From Neurospora crassa OR74A (taxonomy: Eukaryota > Ascomycota > Sordariomycetes > Sordariales > Sordariaceae), in assembly GCF_000182925.2 (NCBI RefSeq), contig NC_026501.1, positions 372,001-436,000 of the forward strand: 64,000 nucleotides of DNA, written 5' to 3'. Positions 21,677-33,100 of the stretch are shown here, piece by piece; positions within the stretch are counted from its first letter, which is position 1, and each line of letters begins with the position of its first letter. A model generated the notes under the pieces. That model was not told the DNA's origin, did no database searches, and saw only the letters and a program-made list of their open reading frames with translations. Both the position numbers and the translations under genes were made by a program.

Positions 21677-23053
21677 TCAAGCCTGACCACGACGAACAGC
21701 ATAGTTCGTCTCGCTAACCACCCCATCACTCCTCTTCTTCAAGTCTCTCACCTCACCCGCATCCAACTGCCCACCAAATTCGACTCCATCACTCCTTCCC
21801 AGAACCTTCACGCTCGCCGTGCCGCCATCCGCCGGATCAAACCACACTGCTACTTTGATAGGAGCGTTCTGATCGACAGGTCTCTGCATCCAGTTTGCGT
21901 CTCCGGCGGGAGGGTCCAGATGAAAAGTGGTTTCGGCCTTTTCCTTGCCGGCGTGCAGGATCTCGAACATGTCCCATTCGCCGCAGCCTGAGTTCCAGCA
22001 GGAGCATCCGCCGTATTGCGGTGTGTAGGGCACACGGGCGTTTTCAATCCAGATGGCGGGCATGTCGGCGGCTGTGTGTGGCATGGAGAATTCAAGGAGG
22101 AAGAGACGGTCGGTGCCGGGGAAGCCCTCTTTGGGTGGTGGTGTTAGTATGGGGTCAAAAGAGACGGGGAAAAGGGGAACTCACTCTTCGCAACCGAGCC
22201 AGGACGCACATAACCGCAGCTGCCGTCACAATCCTGATCGGTCATGACGAGGAACTCGTCGGTGATGACTTCGTTGGCGAGGATTTGAGAGGAGGAGGCG
22301 CCGCCGGTGGCATGCGAGTTGACGTAGGAGAGCGAGGCGCCAAAGGGACCGCCTACCACGCCTGAACCTTCGCCGCCTCGGTTGCCGAGGAAGGTGAGGC
22401 CTTGAGAGGTTTGGGAGGCCGCGTTGTAGTAGTGGTCACGAGAAGCGCCGGAGGCAGAGGGGTAGTAGACGGCGAGCTGCTTCAGGTGGATAGGTCCACG
22501 GAAGATTAGGGTCACCTTTTGAAGTCATGTTAGCTTTGCTGCAAAGACTCGGGCGGAGATGGTGGACAGAAGAGATGAGAGAGGGACTTACAGGCTCGTT
22601 GAATGGGGCAAGGTCACCAGCAAATGTGCGATTGACGTCCGCAAATCGACATTCACCGGTCTCCTGGTTCATGTAGGCCACTTCCTGGTACTCGCCGCTG
22701 CTGCCGACGTTGGTGTAGATGACTTGGTCTACTTTTTGGCAATAGTAGTCACCGTCTTCGAAGGTCTTGTGGTCTTTGCAGAGGTCATCGGCAACAACCA
22801 AGATACTGGGGTCGATGCTGTGTGGGTCGGCGTAAGGGGCGGACTTTCGGTACGAGCGACGGGTTAGAGAAGAACCAGAAGAGGGAAGACCGTTGACGGG
22901 GGTGTCGATGGGGTTGGTGACGCCGTCGACTATGCTGAGAGTATTGGAAGAGGGTGAAATGTCACGGCCAATGGTCAAACCGGTAGTGACTCCCGCAAGA
23001 GAGACAAGGGCCAACAAGGCCGCGAGGACCATGGAGAATATGGTGTGCTTCAT
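21677..23053 (-). CDS. TOS1-type secreted cell-wall protein, paralogue A
   Basis: Member of the fungal YJL171C/TOS1 family (DUF2403 then DUF2401), putative beta-glucan-acting cell-wall proteins. Three exons, 23053-22592, 22515-22185 and 22128-21677, encode 414 aa. A signal peptide is clear (MKHTIFSMVLAALLALVSLA). Motifs shared with paralogues B and C, in order: DLCKD, YCQKVDQVIYT, AGDLAPFNEP, FRGPIHLKQ, GPFGASLSYV, DGSCGYVRPG, GGCSCWNSGCGEWDMFEIL, ETTFHL, SVKVLGRSDG. The E-x-D-x-x-E in GEWDMFE (21961-21990) resembles a GH16 catalytic motif. An in-frame ATG nine bases upstream (23062) is an alternative start; I prefer 23053 for its GCCATGA context. It lacks the intron that interrupts the GPFGAS region in B and C. 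A TATA box lies at 23217-23224. Confidence 0.88.
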
Positions 23054-23216
23054 GGCGAACATGGGAGCGTGAGAAGTTTCAGGCTTGGGCCTTGGGGGAC
23101 TTGATCAAAAGAGCTTCTGATCAGGATGGTTGTCAAATCGCGACTGTCCTTCAAGCTCGGTGGTGATCTGTGGTTTCAAGAAGGAGAAAGATGGGTTTCA
23201 TGGTGGGAAGGGTTTC

Positions 23217-23258
23217 TATATATACTCTTGAAAGGCTCAACAGCCCGGAATTTTCGGG
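23217..23258 (-). promoter_or_regulatory. TATA box and near-palindrome of TOS1 A
   Basis: TATATATA at 23217-23224, about 165 bp upstream of the coding start. CCCGGAATTTTCGGG, a near-perfect palindrome with a GAAnnTTC core like a heat-shock element, sits 20 bp further upstream (23244-23258). The function of the palindrome is inferred only from position. Confidence 0.5.
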
Positions 23259-25078
23259 CATTCACCCTTCACTGCCCATCACCAGCCGGCAAACGGACGA
23301 AAAGGTTTTGAGGAATCCGGATACCAGCGCCGTCCAAGTGAAGGGTCGAATCCATCGCGATGAGAAGCTTCAACTCCACAACAACGCCCTAGTTCGAACA
23401 GTGAAGGGAAGATTCCGGCTGTCGCCAACCGACCAAAAGAGGGAAAAAGCCACAAGCGGTAACCGCCATTTACCATTCACCACAGTGGACCCTATGTGCC
23501 AAGCATCACGACGTTTGGCGGCTCCATTTTCGGGGAGTTGAGCGGCTCTTTAACGTCCTTAATGTCGGATGCCAAGAATACTACAGACAGTTGAAGGTCT
23601 TGGGCTGTTATAGTAGACTCTCGAAAGGCCCTTCACGATCCCGTTTCATCGCCAAACAGACGAAACAGCCCGGCAGAATTGGAACGAAAAATTCGATCTA
23701 TATTCGCGCTTCTGGATAAGCTGACAAGGGCTGGAATAACTGCATTGTTTATAGTGGCAACGTGATTGTGCCGCAAGTGATTGCAGTGGTCACTGGAAAT
23801 ATACTTGCCAGACGCAAAAAGGGGCCTAACAGGCAGACAGGCGTCACTTGACGAGCAATCGTTGTTTCAGCAACGAATATGATACAGCCAGACAGATTTC
23901 GGATGTCTTCAAGCCCGCCATGATGACGCGGAGAACAATTGTCGCGATCAGGTTCTTCAGAGTCACGATATTGGTGTGTTTTTGGACTGCCACTGTTAGC
24001 CGACAGAGCTGGCTGGCACATCGATCAATTATCCGCTCTCTCAACTAGTCCGGACAATGGGATTATTGAGTCTCAAAACTCTGTTTATTCGAAGAAGCAC
24101 TGGATGGAGAGTCAAGAAAGGAAACGGGGGCTTCGCATGACTCTGCCTACCTTAGCGGTAGGTGAGCATCGAAATCTGAACAAACACGCCTCTCAAACTC
24201 CTGGATCCAGGGAAGTGACTACATCCGCCCAAACTGACAAACGAAAAAGAGCTAATTCATACTGGTCACAACAATCTACCATCCAGAAACCTTGTATAAA
24301 ACTTAAGGTCTCGTCTGGTGTCATGCTTCTTACAGCATTTGCCTGTCTGCCCGAATTGATGGAATTGCCCGTCGTCCAAAATCGGCGTTCGTCATCTTAG
24401 TGTTATATCGTTTCCGTCTTCTATATCCGTCATGAGAGCCTCCACTTTCTTTTACAGACGCTCATCTTCATCCTGCTCATGAAGTCAGGCTGCGTTTTGC
24501 TTGCCAACGAGTTATTGATGAGGTGAAGGGTTCTCTTCTGGAATCAAGGCTTTACAGACCGGAGACTAGGTCATCTTGCCAGGTGACACTCATCTTCAAC
24601 TCAACAACCTGCACGAAAAATTGAACGAAAAATTGAACGCTTGTCAGTGAAGAGGACCGACATGTAGTATGGGATCGCAAAAACGAATCTGTCAAGAGAT
24701 ATGGAAGTGAAGTGGACGACCGGCGGTTTGGGTACGTGCCGGCTCCAGCTGTCAGGGCAATATCCGTTTGGATATTACTTGGTATATTCTTTAAGCTTCG
24801 CCCGAGAGGCTCCATATCATTGTGAAGGGACTTTGGACGTTCAGACGGAGCCTTATCCCATTCCACTTCTCCACCTCTGCCCTCCGAGAATGGGGGGTGA
24901 AGGTCCAAGAACCTGCTCAAGTGGATACTTTCCGCCTTATATATCAGACCAAGATCCCTTCACCTGGACGACCATATCGTTTGCTCCGTTCGATATCCCG
25001 TCTTGGCCTTGGGAGTGAATGGGAAAGCTATGGGATCCACCTAGTATCTCTCAGTCGTGAAGGGAACTAGGAACCTAT

Positions 25079-25097
25079 CCTGGAATACCATAAAAGG
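25079..25097 (+). promoter_or_regulatory. TATA-like box and CCTGGAAT half-site of TOS1 B
   Basis: CATAAAAGG at 25089-25097, about 130 bp upstream of the start, preceded immediately by CCTGGAAT (25079-25086), half of the palindrome found in front of paralogue C. Confidence 0.5.
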
Positions 25098-25224
25098 ACC
25101 CCTTCCTCCTCCTACAACCAAACTTCTTCCATCAGCAACACCAGCGAGATTACTCAAATCTACAGTAATCGGCACCACGAAAATACACACATCTCAACAA
25201 CCACGGCACTCTTGAGGATTCAAC

Positions 25225-26634
25225 ATGATTCTCAAACATCTTATCCAGGTCCTTGTGACCTTTCTTACCTTGGGCACCATTCCGGGTGCCAACGCCTTCG
25301 CCATCGTTCGCGATGGCTCTTCTTCTGTCTCTCGCTCGATTCCCTCTCTTCACGGTAACTCGACCATCCTCGCTCGTCAGGGTGACGTTTCCCCATACAA
25401 CACCGATCCGGATTTCAATCCCCACTTGAACGTCCCTGACATCTCTTCCGACGACCTGTGCCGCGACACCAAACATGAAGAGGAAAATGGTAACTGGTAC
25501 TGCCAGAAGGTAGACCAGATCATTTACACCAAGGTGACCAAGCCTGGTACTTACGATGCCGTCACTTTCATGGACAACCAGTCCGGAGCTTGCACCAAGA
25601 CTCCCAAGCAGTTCAGCGGAGACCTTGCTCCGTATAATGAGCCTGTAAGTAGATGTTCAGTTTGGTGCCAGTGTCCCAAGTCTTATCAAAAAGAGACTAA
25701 CCATCTTTCCTTCAGCTGTCATTGGTCTTCCGCGGACCGCTCCGCCTCAAACAATTTTCGGTTTACCTTCCCGGTGCTGGCGGTTCTTATAACCGCATCG
25801 GCGAGTACCACGCGGCCACCCAGACTCGCAATGGCATCATGTTTCTCGGCAACCGCGGTGGTGCTGGTTCTGGCGTTGTCTCTGGGTAAGATACCATTCA
25901 TGAACCCTCTCGAGATAGCTCAAACTAATGGATTCGTTTTTATACAGCCCCTTCGGCGCCTCCTTGGCATATACCTCTGCCGACGGCCTCGGTGGAGCTT
26001 CTTCGCCTCAAACCATCCATGATGCGCCTCTTGTGTCCCACTCCGAGTTCATTGCAACCACAGACCAACCGTGCGATGACAGTTGCGGCTACAGGCGCCC
26101 TGGAGCTGTGACGTACAGTAAGTGATCAACTTCCCGACATTCTGGAAGTCCAATTGCTAACCACTTCCAACCACAGAGGGTTTCCCAGGATCTGCTCGTG
26201 TCTTCCTCTTCGAGTTCAGCATGCCAGATGAGCCCCAGCACAACGGCGACGATGGCAACAAGCCCGCCATCTGGTTGCTCAACTCACGAATCCCCAACAC
26301 CGCGCAATATTTCAGCTGCAACTGCTGGTTGTCCGGGTGCGGGGAACTGGACGTCTTCGAAGTCCTGGCCCCAGGTCAAACAAAGGCGTTGTCCACTTTC
26401 CATCTGGGCGACAACGGAAAGTCCGCGGGCGATGCGAACTATTTCCAGCGACCTACTGGCGGCCCCATCAAAGTGGCTTTGGTCATGGATGCCACCAAGG
26501 GTGGTACGGTCAGCATCAAGAACATGGGCGCCAGCGATGGCGGGCGTTTTGGTGGCTCCCTCTCGGCGAGCCAAGTCGAAAACCTCAAGGCCAAGAGTGG
26601 CCTGGTCTCGGAGTTCACTTACCCAAAGCATTAA
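25225..26634 (+). CDS. TOS1-type secreted cell-wall protein, paralogue B
   Basis: A 405-aa protein in four exons: 25225-25644, 25716-25885, 25948-26117, 26177-26634; all donors are GTAAG and the joins keep frame. Signal peptide MILKHLIQVLVTFLTLGTIPG, then the DUF2403 part (DLCRD, WYCQKVDQIIYT, SGDLAPYNEP, FRGPLRLKQ, GPFGASLAYT) and the DUF2401 part (DDSCGYRRPGAV, KGFPGSARVFLFEFSMP, FSCNCWLSGCGELDVFEVL, STFHLG, GGRFGGSLSASQ). The ExDxxE motif is intact (GELDVFE, near residue 308). It has all three introns found anywhere in the cluster, so it may keep the ancestral structure. Neighbours A and C are diverged paralogues, too different to be recent copies. Confidence 0.88.
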
Positions 26635-28103
26635 GGTTAGAGGCGGATGCGTAGGGGAGGGAATAGATGGGGGAAAGATGCATGAGTAGCGAAGAGCTCC
26701 AAGGAGCAATGGGATAAGATATGGGTTTTTAGCATGGCGTCGAGGAGTCTATTCTCTTTCAAGATACCCCTCACATACCTAGCATTGGCGCAGAGGCGGA
26801 ATAGCACTTTTCCTTTTCCCGATCATGTTCATGCGCGCTAGTAGCACTTGCATTCTGTGATGAGGAATGCATGCAATGAATTCCATGTGCTCTGCTGACC
26901 AGATTATTTCCATGTCAACTGTCATCTGTCGACATCTGATCCGTGGTATCGTTCTCTCATGACTTCACATCGACAAAATTTCAAACTTGCACCTGGAGAT
27001 CCATTTCGGTTCGCCTTATGACTGTTTCTTTTTCATTTCCTTGGTAACAGTAACAGCCGGTGATGCGAGTTCGTACTCCTTCCTAAACGCAGACTCTCAT
27101 TAACATGATTTCCAGGCCGTAGCACCGAAGGAACTTGAGACCAGCATCAGGATCTTTCAGTCTTCAACCAGTTTGAAGGGAAATATCGTCGAGAACCTGT
27201 TCTATCCCACTTCTTGGCGTTGTCCTATCTGTCATCGGATGCTGAGGCATGTGATTATTATACACGAACATGGGTTTGGAGTTGTTTTTTTCTTCGGCCT
27301 CGTTCTGTTGAGCAGTGCGTTCGGACACTCGCGCATGATGAACTGCTGTCAATTCGCTGCAGCCTCAGAGCTTTCAAGATGAAGAATATATCCAGTTTAC
27401 TGGTACTTTGGCCCAGTAAATGTCATTTGGGAGCTTGTTCCCAGACATCTGGTGTGCCGGTAGATAAAGGATTCTTTCGTGGCTGTCTCTGGGAGGCATC
27501 ATATCAAGCCGGCCCGTCGTTCGTTTGGAATCCCTTGCCAGTGACGAGTACCCGATGTCTTCCGTGTCGGACGGCAAGCCAGTCGACCGCCCGCTAGCAA
27601 AACCTTCGAATTTTTACACTTCCCCCCTTCACTTCATGCCGCCCCATCGCCAAAGGACCGGGGTCCCCACACCCCCAACCCTTCACGCACGAAGGACTCT
27701 TCACCACCGCTGCCGTTTGGTCCAGAACACTCGACGATATCTTGGCATGAAGGTTGCGGGCCGGAATCCTGAATATTCAGCTAGAATGTCCATTCACTCC
27801 CGCTTTCTGTTTCCACTTCCGTCCTTAACTTCTGGAAAAAGTGGATTGAGGACGGCCGGCAAGGTTTGAGATGCCTTCACTTGTGGCCGTAACGGCTGGC
27901 GATGGCAGGTGAAGAGTATTTGGATATTTTGCGTGGAGTCCTGGAATTATTCCAGGAGTAGTATAAAAGAATCCTATCTATCACCAACTTCCTCCTGTTC
28001 CAATCCTCACTAGCCACTGGAAAAGAGCTGTCTACTTGATTTACAACTAATAAAAAGCACGGTAGAGGTATCTGGAAAGATACCGACTCAAGAGACAACA
28101 GCC
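26635..28103. other. Intergenic between TOS1 B and C
   Basis: No gene recognised. The last 160 bp are the promoter of paralogue C. Short open frames on both strands have no family signal. Confidence 0.5.
27940..27969 (+). promoter_or_regulatory. Perfect palindrome and TATA box of TOS1 C
   Basis: CCTGGAATTATTCCAGG (27940-27956) is a perfect 17-bp palindrome ending 5 bp before TATAAAAG (27962-27969), which lies about 135 bp upstream of the coding start. Such a site is a good candidate for a dimeric regulator; none is identified. Confidence 0.55.
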
Positions 28104-29476
28104 ATGGCTCTCAACACCATCAAACTCACGAGAGTCATTCCGGCCTTGTTGGCCTTGCTCTCCATCGTTGGCGTCGCCGACTCCGCCGCGATTTCTGGTA
28201 CCTTCGGTAGTCTCTCGGCTTCTAACATCCTCGCTCGCGCCCACGCCGGCCCTGATGCGACTTCCAACAATCCCCACTCGGTTTCTCCCGACAACGATAC
28301 CTTCCGAGTACAAACTCCCAGCTCGGACCTCTGCAAGGACAAGGGTCACGCATGAGAGCGGCACCTGGTTCTGCTCTCAGGTAGATCAGGTTCTGTACAC
28401 CAAGGTCTCGGGTAGAGGCAGTGGCACATATGAGGCTGTTACCTTCATGGATGCCAACACTGGTCGTTGTGACAAGGCGACCAGGGCTTGGAGCGGCGAT
28501 TTGGCTCCTTTCAACGAGCCTGTAAGTTCCATATATACCCCCTTGACTATTCCAAGATGAAGCGGGCATGTTACTGACACTTTTACCACCAGATCTCTCT
28601 CCATTTTCACGGTCCCCTCCACCTCAAGCAGGTGGCGTTCTACCAGCCCAACAGCGACGGCTCCTACTCTCGCAAGGGCTTCTACCACGCGCAGAGCCAG
28701 ACCGCTGAGGGAATCACCTTCATGGGTAACTTCGGCGGTACCGCCGGCTCAGGTGTTTTCACCTCGTAAGTCAAACCCACTCCGTCTTTCCCCCCCTGCG
28801 CAAAGAAGCGAAGCATCACTAACACCATCAACACAGCGCCTTTGGAAACTCCCTCTCCTTCGTAAACTCCCACGGCAATGGCGGCGCCAGCCAACCCATC
28901 ATCTTAGCAGACACCACCGTTTCCGACACCGCGGACTTCTCCATGTTCACCGACCAAAAGTGCGACGATGGCTCATGCGGGTACATCCAACCCGGCGCCG
29001 CAGCCCGCAAAGGCTTTCCCGGCCCCAACCGCATGTTCCTCTTTGAGTTTTCGATGCCACACTCCCCTCCCAACGCCGACGGGTCCGACCCCTCCGACAA
29101 ACCCGCGTTGTGGCTCCTTAACGCGCGCATCCCGTACACCCAACAATACGACAAGTGCTCGTGCTGGGATTTCGGTTGCGGCGAGTTTGACATCTTTGAG
29201 GTTGTCAATAAGCATGACGAGAAGGCTTTGTCGACGTTCCACTTGAACCCCCTTGGTTTTGGCGACCCGAACTACTTCCGTAGACCGAGTGATGGACCGA
29301 TCAAGGTCGCGTTGTTCATGGATGGTAATGATGGTGGACGAGTGAGTGTGAAGGTGCTGGGACGGAGCGATGGGGCGAGGTTTGGAGGTGCACTGAGCGC
29401 GGGTGAGGTGAACGAGTTGAAGAAGAAGAGCGAGGGGAGGGTTAGTGAGTATGTGATCAATTGGCCGGCCGCTTGA
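28104..29476 (+). pseudogene. TOS1-type paralogue C with an apparent frameshift
   Basis: Third TOS1-family copy: exons 28104-28521, 28593-28765 and 28837-29476. Signal peptide MALNTIKLTRVIPALLALLS, then SDLCKD. Here the frame breaks: the first frame runs KDKGHA-stop, while the second continues THESGTWFCSQVDQVLYTK, as in paralogues A and B. Exon 1 is 418 nt, not a multiple of three as in A and B, consistent with one extra base (or two missing) near 28340-28355. The rest is intact, including HFHGPLHLKQ, DGSCGYIQPGA, CSCWDFGCGEFDIFEVV and KVLGRSDGARFGG. Either a recent null allele or an assembly error. It lacks the last intron present in A and B. Codon use and conserved motifs are otherwise normal. 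Confidence 0.7.
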
Positions 29477-30192
29477 TACAGCATTGCGACACGTGTCGGG
29501 GGTGACCGGCCTGAACTTGAATTGGCTGGGTTGAGCAGGTTGATTGGCAGTAGAAGACCCAGACGATGGATTCTGGGGATGGGAAAAAGATGATGGAGGA
29601 AAAGGAAAAAGGGAATTGGACTGGGTAATGATGGTTGAGAATTTGCACTTGGCGATTTCGCTTAGTTCTACTAGATACCCATTTGCTTTTCAGCTTCTTC
29701 TCGTAAGTTGCGTGAGATTTGGCAATATAGTCCACATTAGTATAAGAGAGTCGAGTTGCTTGGTGCTTTTCGTGGTCGTGTATGTCCGCGTATGACGTTC
29801 AGGGTAAAACACAGTACAAAATGTGGATCGGACGTACCAGTCTAATGTGAACAAATGTATGACCGGCATGCCCCCCGTTTATGAAGATTTGGCGGCAATT
29901 TTGATAACCATGGTAGGATTGATTTCGTGAAGTACTCGTAGAGTGTCGAGGCAGTGTTGGTCATCTGGCAAGGAGAATGGTGGGTTGTTGTTCCAGGGTT
30001 AGGGGTCAGTAAGAGGCTTCTCTCACTCTGTCAATTTTGCACAAGCCGGATATGCCATTGGACGTGAAATAGGCACGAGCATGATGAGATAGTCATGAGG
30101 TATGCGAATAATTCCATGACTTATCATCATCAGAATGTAACCTGACACACACATGCTAAAATGCTGCTGGGGTATCTCTTACACATCGCCAC
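29477..30192. other. Convergent 3' flanks of TOS1 C and RAD2
   Basis: No gene recognised; both neighbouring genes end here. Confidence 0.5.
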
Positions 30193-33100
30193 CTACGCCC
30201 TCGCTCTCTTCCCCCTTCCCCTTCCCCTTCCTCTCGCCGCACCCCTTTTGCCCTTCAAGCTTGCACCAACAACATGATCATCCTCATCCCCGTCTCCTTC
30301 TTGCGCATCATCCTCCTTCTCACCATCCACATCCTCTTGTTCTTCTTCTTCCTCCACAGCAGCAGCCTTCTTCCCCTTCCCCTTCCCCTTCCCCTTCCCC
30401 TTCCCCCTCTTCCTCTTCTTATTACCACCCTCCTCCTCCCCATTCAACGGCCCCATCGCCATAACCGGCAACGCCAGACTCAGTCCCCCTCCTCCAGAAT
30501 TTCCCTTACTATTCCTAGCTTTCAACCTCCCCACCGCCTCCGCCATCCTCTTACTTCCCTTGACTTCATTTCTCCTCGGCGCAAATGCCTCCTCATTCCC
30601 CCCACCACCCAAATTCCTCACGGTCCCCGACCCCACCCCGCCCTCGAAAAACCTCGTAATATTACTCTGCGTCCCCTCCCTCTCCCGCTTATTCATATCC
30701 CTTATCACCGGAACCAACACCTCATCCGTCCTTTCCTGACTCCATCCAATCGTCTGCATCAGAAACTGTCTGAGGCCTTCGAGGTCCGGGACGCCCCATT
30801 GGAATGGCTCCGGGGTCGAATCGACTTCGGGATGTAAGTACGCATCGAAGACAGCCGGGTTGGGGAACCCGACTGGAAGAAATAATTTGGTAGCTTGGGC
30901 TTTGCGGAACTTGCGCCTGAACGGGGTGGAGAGTAAAGACGGGTCTGGTTGAGGGGACGATTGGATTTTGGTCCACCATTCTTTGAAGGTTGTGAGGGAG
31001 GAGATGGGTGTAGGTTCAGGAGGGAATTCCGACAAGATTTCCACGGCTGTTACGGGGCCGACGCCCGATAAACCTTCAGTGTAGTCTGACCCTAGGAGTT
31101 GGGCGAGGGCGATGAGTTGGTCGCGAGACAAAGAAAGGTCGCGCTCGATGTCGGAAGATAAGTAGCATTCGACGAATTTGTTTCCGTTGAACATGTTTTT
31201 GTAGACGCGGGTGCCGCCGAAAAGAAAAGTGTCCGAGTCGTCGGTGACGATGCCGTCTACGAGACCGAGGCGGACGAGCTCGGCGCATTGCGCTTCGGCT
31301 TCCATGGGGGCGGTGATGTAGGGGATGCCGAAGAAGCGGAGGAGGGCTTGGCATTCGGTAATCATGATTTGGGTGACTTCGTCGGCGTCGCGGCGGTCTT
31401 TGCGTTGTTGGGTCCGTAAAGCTTTGAGTTCTTGTTCGTAGGCGGCTTGGTTTTCTTGAAAGGTTTTGTGGTTGAGTTGAGTGGCGAAGCGGGCGTGTTC
31501 TTCGGCTTCTTGGGCGAGGGAAGCGAGGAGTTCTTGTTCTTCGGGGTCGCTGAAGTCGTCTTCGAATTCGGAGAGGGCGGGGGCGTCGGGGTCGGGAACG
31601 ATGTCAGTGGTGGTATCGTCTGGAACCGCCGCCAAACCTTCAACTCGTTCCTGTTGGGCAGGTGGAGGAAGGACGTCTTTGAAGAGGTCTGCTTCGATCT
31701 GGGCGTCTTCTTCGGCTTGAGTTGCGGGTGGTCCGAAGGAGAGGGTCATGGTTTGAGACGGAAGGGTTACGTCTTCAAACACAATGTCGTCGCCTTCTTC
31801 CTCATTAGGGGAGGGTGATTGACGGCTGGTTTCAACTGGCTCTTGCGACACTTCGTCGTCCAAAGAAGGCAAGCTAGGCCCCGGCATCTGAGTGAGCTTC
31901 TTGGGCGATGGAGGAGCATCGAGGATCTCCAAATCACCATCACTTTCATCGGATGACTCAATCATCATGACCTCATCCTCTCGTTGCTTTCGAATTCTGG
32001 CCTGCTCTTCTCGAGCCAAGTTTTCATCCTCCTCAGCCATCTGCCTGTCCTGTTCTCGCTGCTTCCGTACAGTGTCGCGAATGTCTTCGTCGTTATTCGC
32101 TAGCCATGGCGGTAGTGGACGAGGAGCATCCTTCGGCTCTTTCTCAAAACCGCCAGCATCGTCATCAGACTGAGGTTCCATCTCACCAGTTTCAACTGGC
32201 TTGGGCGGTTCAGACACCTTTTCCTTCTGAGATTTTGCTTTCGGTCGGTTGCCCCCAAGCAGTTGCTTCCAGTTCAGCTTCTCAAATGGAAGGGGACCTT
32301 TAAAGGGAGTGTTGGTAGGAGCAGGGCGGTTTTCGACCACTGGCTTTGGCGCTGGAGCCTTTGCTTGCTTCCTCCTGGCAGCGGCCATGGCTGCTCGAAT
32401 ATCCCCCTCGCTGTCACTGCTGTCGGTACTCTCCCTTCGCCTTGGGACGGCAGCACTCGCCCTGTTGTTGACAATGTGTGCGACCATGCGACCACTGGTA
32501 CTAACAATGGGCTTGGGCGCTTCCACCGCTTTCTGCGTCCACTCTGGCGGAGTAACCTCTTCGAACTCCATATCCTCATCCTCCTTCTCTTCTGATAGAC
32601 CAACACCATGCTGATTCTGAAGAGACATGGCAATAGCCTTGTTGAGGTCTTCTTCCTCATCAGCTTCGACCGCATTCTCCTCTCCATAGACGGCATCTTG
32701 TCCGTTGTCAACAAACAAGGCCTCGTCATCTTCGTCCTCGTCCTCCGCCTCTTCACTCTGTCTCGGCTCGTAGAACTGCCTCCTCGAATTCGCAGTCCCC
32801 CTCGGCCTGTAACCAGCAGCCCTAGTCAGCTTGGGCAACCGATTCAACCCCTCAATTGGCACGTCCTCGAACTCGACATCCTCTTCCGAATCCTCCTCTT
32901 CCTCTCCCTTGCCCTGAAACTGAAACTCGAGTTCGTCCACATCAATTGGATTGGTCATCTGTCCTTTATCCTTCTCTGTACTCACGACTCCCAGCGCATA
33001 TCCGCCTTCGGCACCTTCATTCTTGACCAGGATATACTCCCTATTCTGATCGCCCGCCACTCTCGTCGCGTTGACTGCCAGCGTCAGATCCAATCCCGTC

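Larger units (their letters stand above)
23054..25224. other. Divergent intergenic region, TOS1 A and B
   Basis: Carries the promoters of paralogues A (-) and B (+). No gene recognised between them. A 13-nt tandem AACGAAAAATTG lies near 24612-24640. Confidence 0.5.
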
